A stretch of DNA of 5,785 bases from Acholeplasmatales bacterium (GTDB lineage: Bacteria > Bacillota_I > Bacilli_A > Acholeplasmatales > Anaeroplasmataceae): NCBI GenBank assembly GCA_024690445.1, contig JAILPD010000011.1:1-5785 (forward strand), given 5' to 3'. Positions 4,714 through 5,785 of this stretch are shown here, piece after piece; the stretch's first letter is position 1, and each line of letters begins with the position of its first letter. Both the position numbers and the translations under genes were made by a program. Under the pieces are notes generated by a model, which worked only from the letters and a program-made list of their open reading frames with translations, had not been told where the DNA came from and did not search any database.

Positions 4714-5785
4714 ATGAAAAAGAAACTCATTCTAGGCTGTTCGATTGCTACTATGACTTTAGCAGTAGTTTCTCTAACTTCTTGTGGAGGAAATGGAAAG
4801 ATTGTAACTCCTGAAGTTTTAGATACAACATTGGTTGAAAATAGTAGTACTAATTCTAAATATTATTCCAGTTTGGTTGTAAGTAACAATTATCCAGAAG
4901 GAAGCTATTTAATTGATGCAGCTAATAATAAAATAACAAACATAATTACTGGAAAATCTATCATAATCGATGACTTAGGTAGTTATACACCAAGTACTCA
5001 GTATATTGATTATGGTTATGATTCAACAGGTTTATTGAAATTAGAAAAGGATAATTCTGGTATATTCCATTTAATTTTCCTTGATAATTCATTAGATAAA
5101 ATTGTTGAAATTGACTCAGTTGATTATTCTGTATCTTTCAATATATCATCTAATGATAGTAAATATGAAAATGGAGTAAATTATTATACTGCAACTTACG
5201 AATATTCTTATCGTGATTCAAATTATGAAACTCAAGAAAAGTCATTTGGTATTGAAATAAATGATGAAACTAAAGCTGAAAAGGTAATTAATGAATCAGC
5301 AACCAAAGATTTCAATAAGAGAAATTATATGGAATTTTTAAATGGTTACTATCTTACAATTGATAAAGTTGAAGAAAATCAATTAATTAAAGTATATGAT
5401 TCTTCTTATAATGAAATTGGTGAACTTGAAACAAATGCTTATTTTGAATTTAATTTCTGTGAACAATTTGGTGATAAGATTTATATGCAAGGAGCTAGGG
5501 ATGTTCCTGAAACTTATAAGGATTTAATTACACGTTACGATAGTAATAACAATAAATACGATTATTGGGAAGTAAAAACTTATTGTGTTGATTTAACAAA
5601 GAAAAAGATAAAAGAGATTGATACAGAAGCTATTTTTATTAGAACATGTAACGGAAATAAGGACTCAGAATATCTTGTAGCAAATTATTATGAATTAAAT
5701 AATAATACATTTACTACAGATACATATTACACTGGTTTCTTTAAGGATGGAGAACTTGAATATAAGTTACCTGTTTCTATTGATT
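4714..5785 (+). CDS. Uncharacterised secreted lipoprotein, 3'-truncated by the window edge
   Basis: The reading frame is open from the ATG to the window end: 357 residues with no stop, the last base starting another codon. The N-terminus is a type II signal peptide: basic MKKK, a hydrophobic stretch at about 5-20, and the lipobox LTSC at 21-24, with Cys 24 the predicted lipidated residue after cleavage, followed by GGNGK. The mature protein should be anchored to the outer face of the cytoplasmic membrane. The rest is hydrophilic, rich in Asn, Asp, Ser and Tyr, and looks mainly beta-stranded. Stretches such as GYYLTIDKVEENQLIKVYDS (211-230) followed by YNEIGELET, then YWEVKTYCVDLTKKKIKEID (284-303), alternate strand and turn in a way that loosely recalls beta-propeller blades. 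I see no defined motif, so that is only an impression. It does not look like a typical ABC-transporter solute-binding protein. No family or substrate can be named. A terminator upstream makes it a separate transcription unit. Confidence 0.85.
   Translation, partial: MKKKLILGCSIATMTLAVVSLTSCGGNGKIVTPEVLDTTLVENSSTNSKYYSSLVVSNNYPEGSYLIDAANNKITNIITGKSIIIDDLGSYTPSTQYIDYGYDSTGLLKLEKDNSGIFHLIFLDNSLDKIVEIDSVDYSVSFNISSNDSKYENGVNYYTATYEYSYRDSNYETQEKSFGIEINDETKAEKVINESATKDFNKRNYMEFLNGYYLTIDKVEENQLIKVYDSSYNEIGELETNAYFEFNFCEQFGDKIYMQGARDVPETYKDLITRYDSNNNKYDYWEVKTYCVDLTKKKIKEIDTEAIFIRTCNGNKDSEYLVANYYELNNNTFTTDTYYTGFFKDGELEYKLPVSID

Noticed and set aside
2..5785. Alternative genetic code with TGA as Trp, considered because of the AT-rich, Mollicutes-like composition
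   Set aside because: Trp positions use TGG, no gene contains in-frame TGA, and all complete genes end in TAA, so the standard code explains everything seen.

Overview
The window is AT-rich. Arg is mostly AGA and Leu mostly TTA, every complete gene ends in TAA, and ribosome-binding sites are GAGGTG- or AGGAAGG-like. A lipoprotein with a classical lipobox is also present. This fits a low-GC Gram-positive bacterium (Bacillota). Trp is encoded by TGG and no gene is read through TGA, so the standard code is sufficient, and the aspartate-family genes argue against a minimal Mycoplasma. A host-associated relative of Erysipelotrichia, Acholeplasma or RF39-type Bacilli would fit, but that placement is inference.

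Layout. (1) Positions 2-2234, plus strand: the 3' part of an aspartate-semialdehyde dehydrogenase gene (asd), one base away from a complete aspartokinase gene of the YclM/AKIII type. Together they are the first two steps of the aspartate pathway towards lysine/diaminopimelate, threonine and methionine. (2) Positions 2245-2270: a strong hairpin lying between convergent genes, with U-rich tracts on both strands, likely a shared bidirectional terminator. (3) Positions 2281-3528, minus strand: an ATP-grasp ligase-like protein of unknown substrate, with a Lys-rich C-terminal tail. (4) Positions 3529-3650: a divergent promoter region. (5) Positions 3651-4568, plus strand: an unrecognised protein with six predicted membrane segments and very acidic cytoplasmic tails, followed by a rho-independent terminator. 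(6) Position 4714 to the window end, plus strand: an unrecognised secreted lipoprotein that runs off the edge.

Only the asd-aspartokinase pair has a clear joint function, and its layout suggests translational coupling. The ATP-grasp and membrane-protein genes share a divergent control region, but nothing shows that they work together. For both, the first in-frame start codon is probably not the real one: an upstream GTG overlaps the ribosome-binding site in one case, and an upstream ATG lies at or before the predicted transcription start in the other. I found no mobile element, CRISPR array, RNA gene, riboswitch or long repeat, and no convincing sign of a previously undescribed multi-gene system. 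The real unknowns are the ATP-grasp protein, the membrane protein and the lipoprotein.
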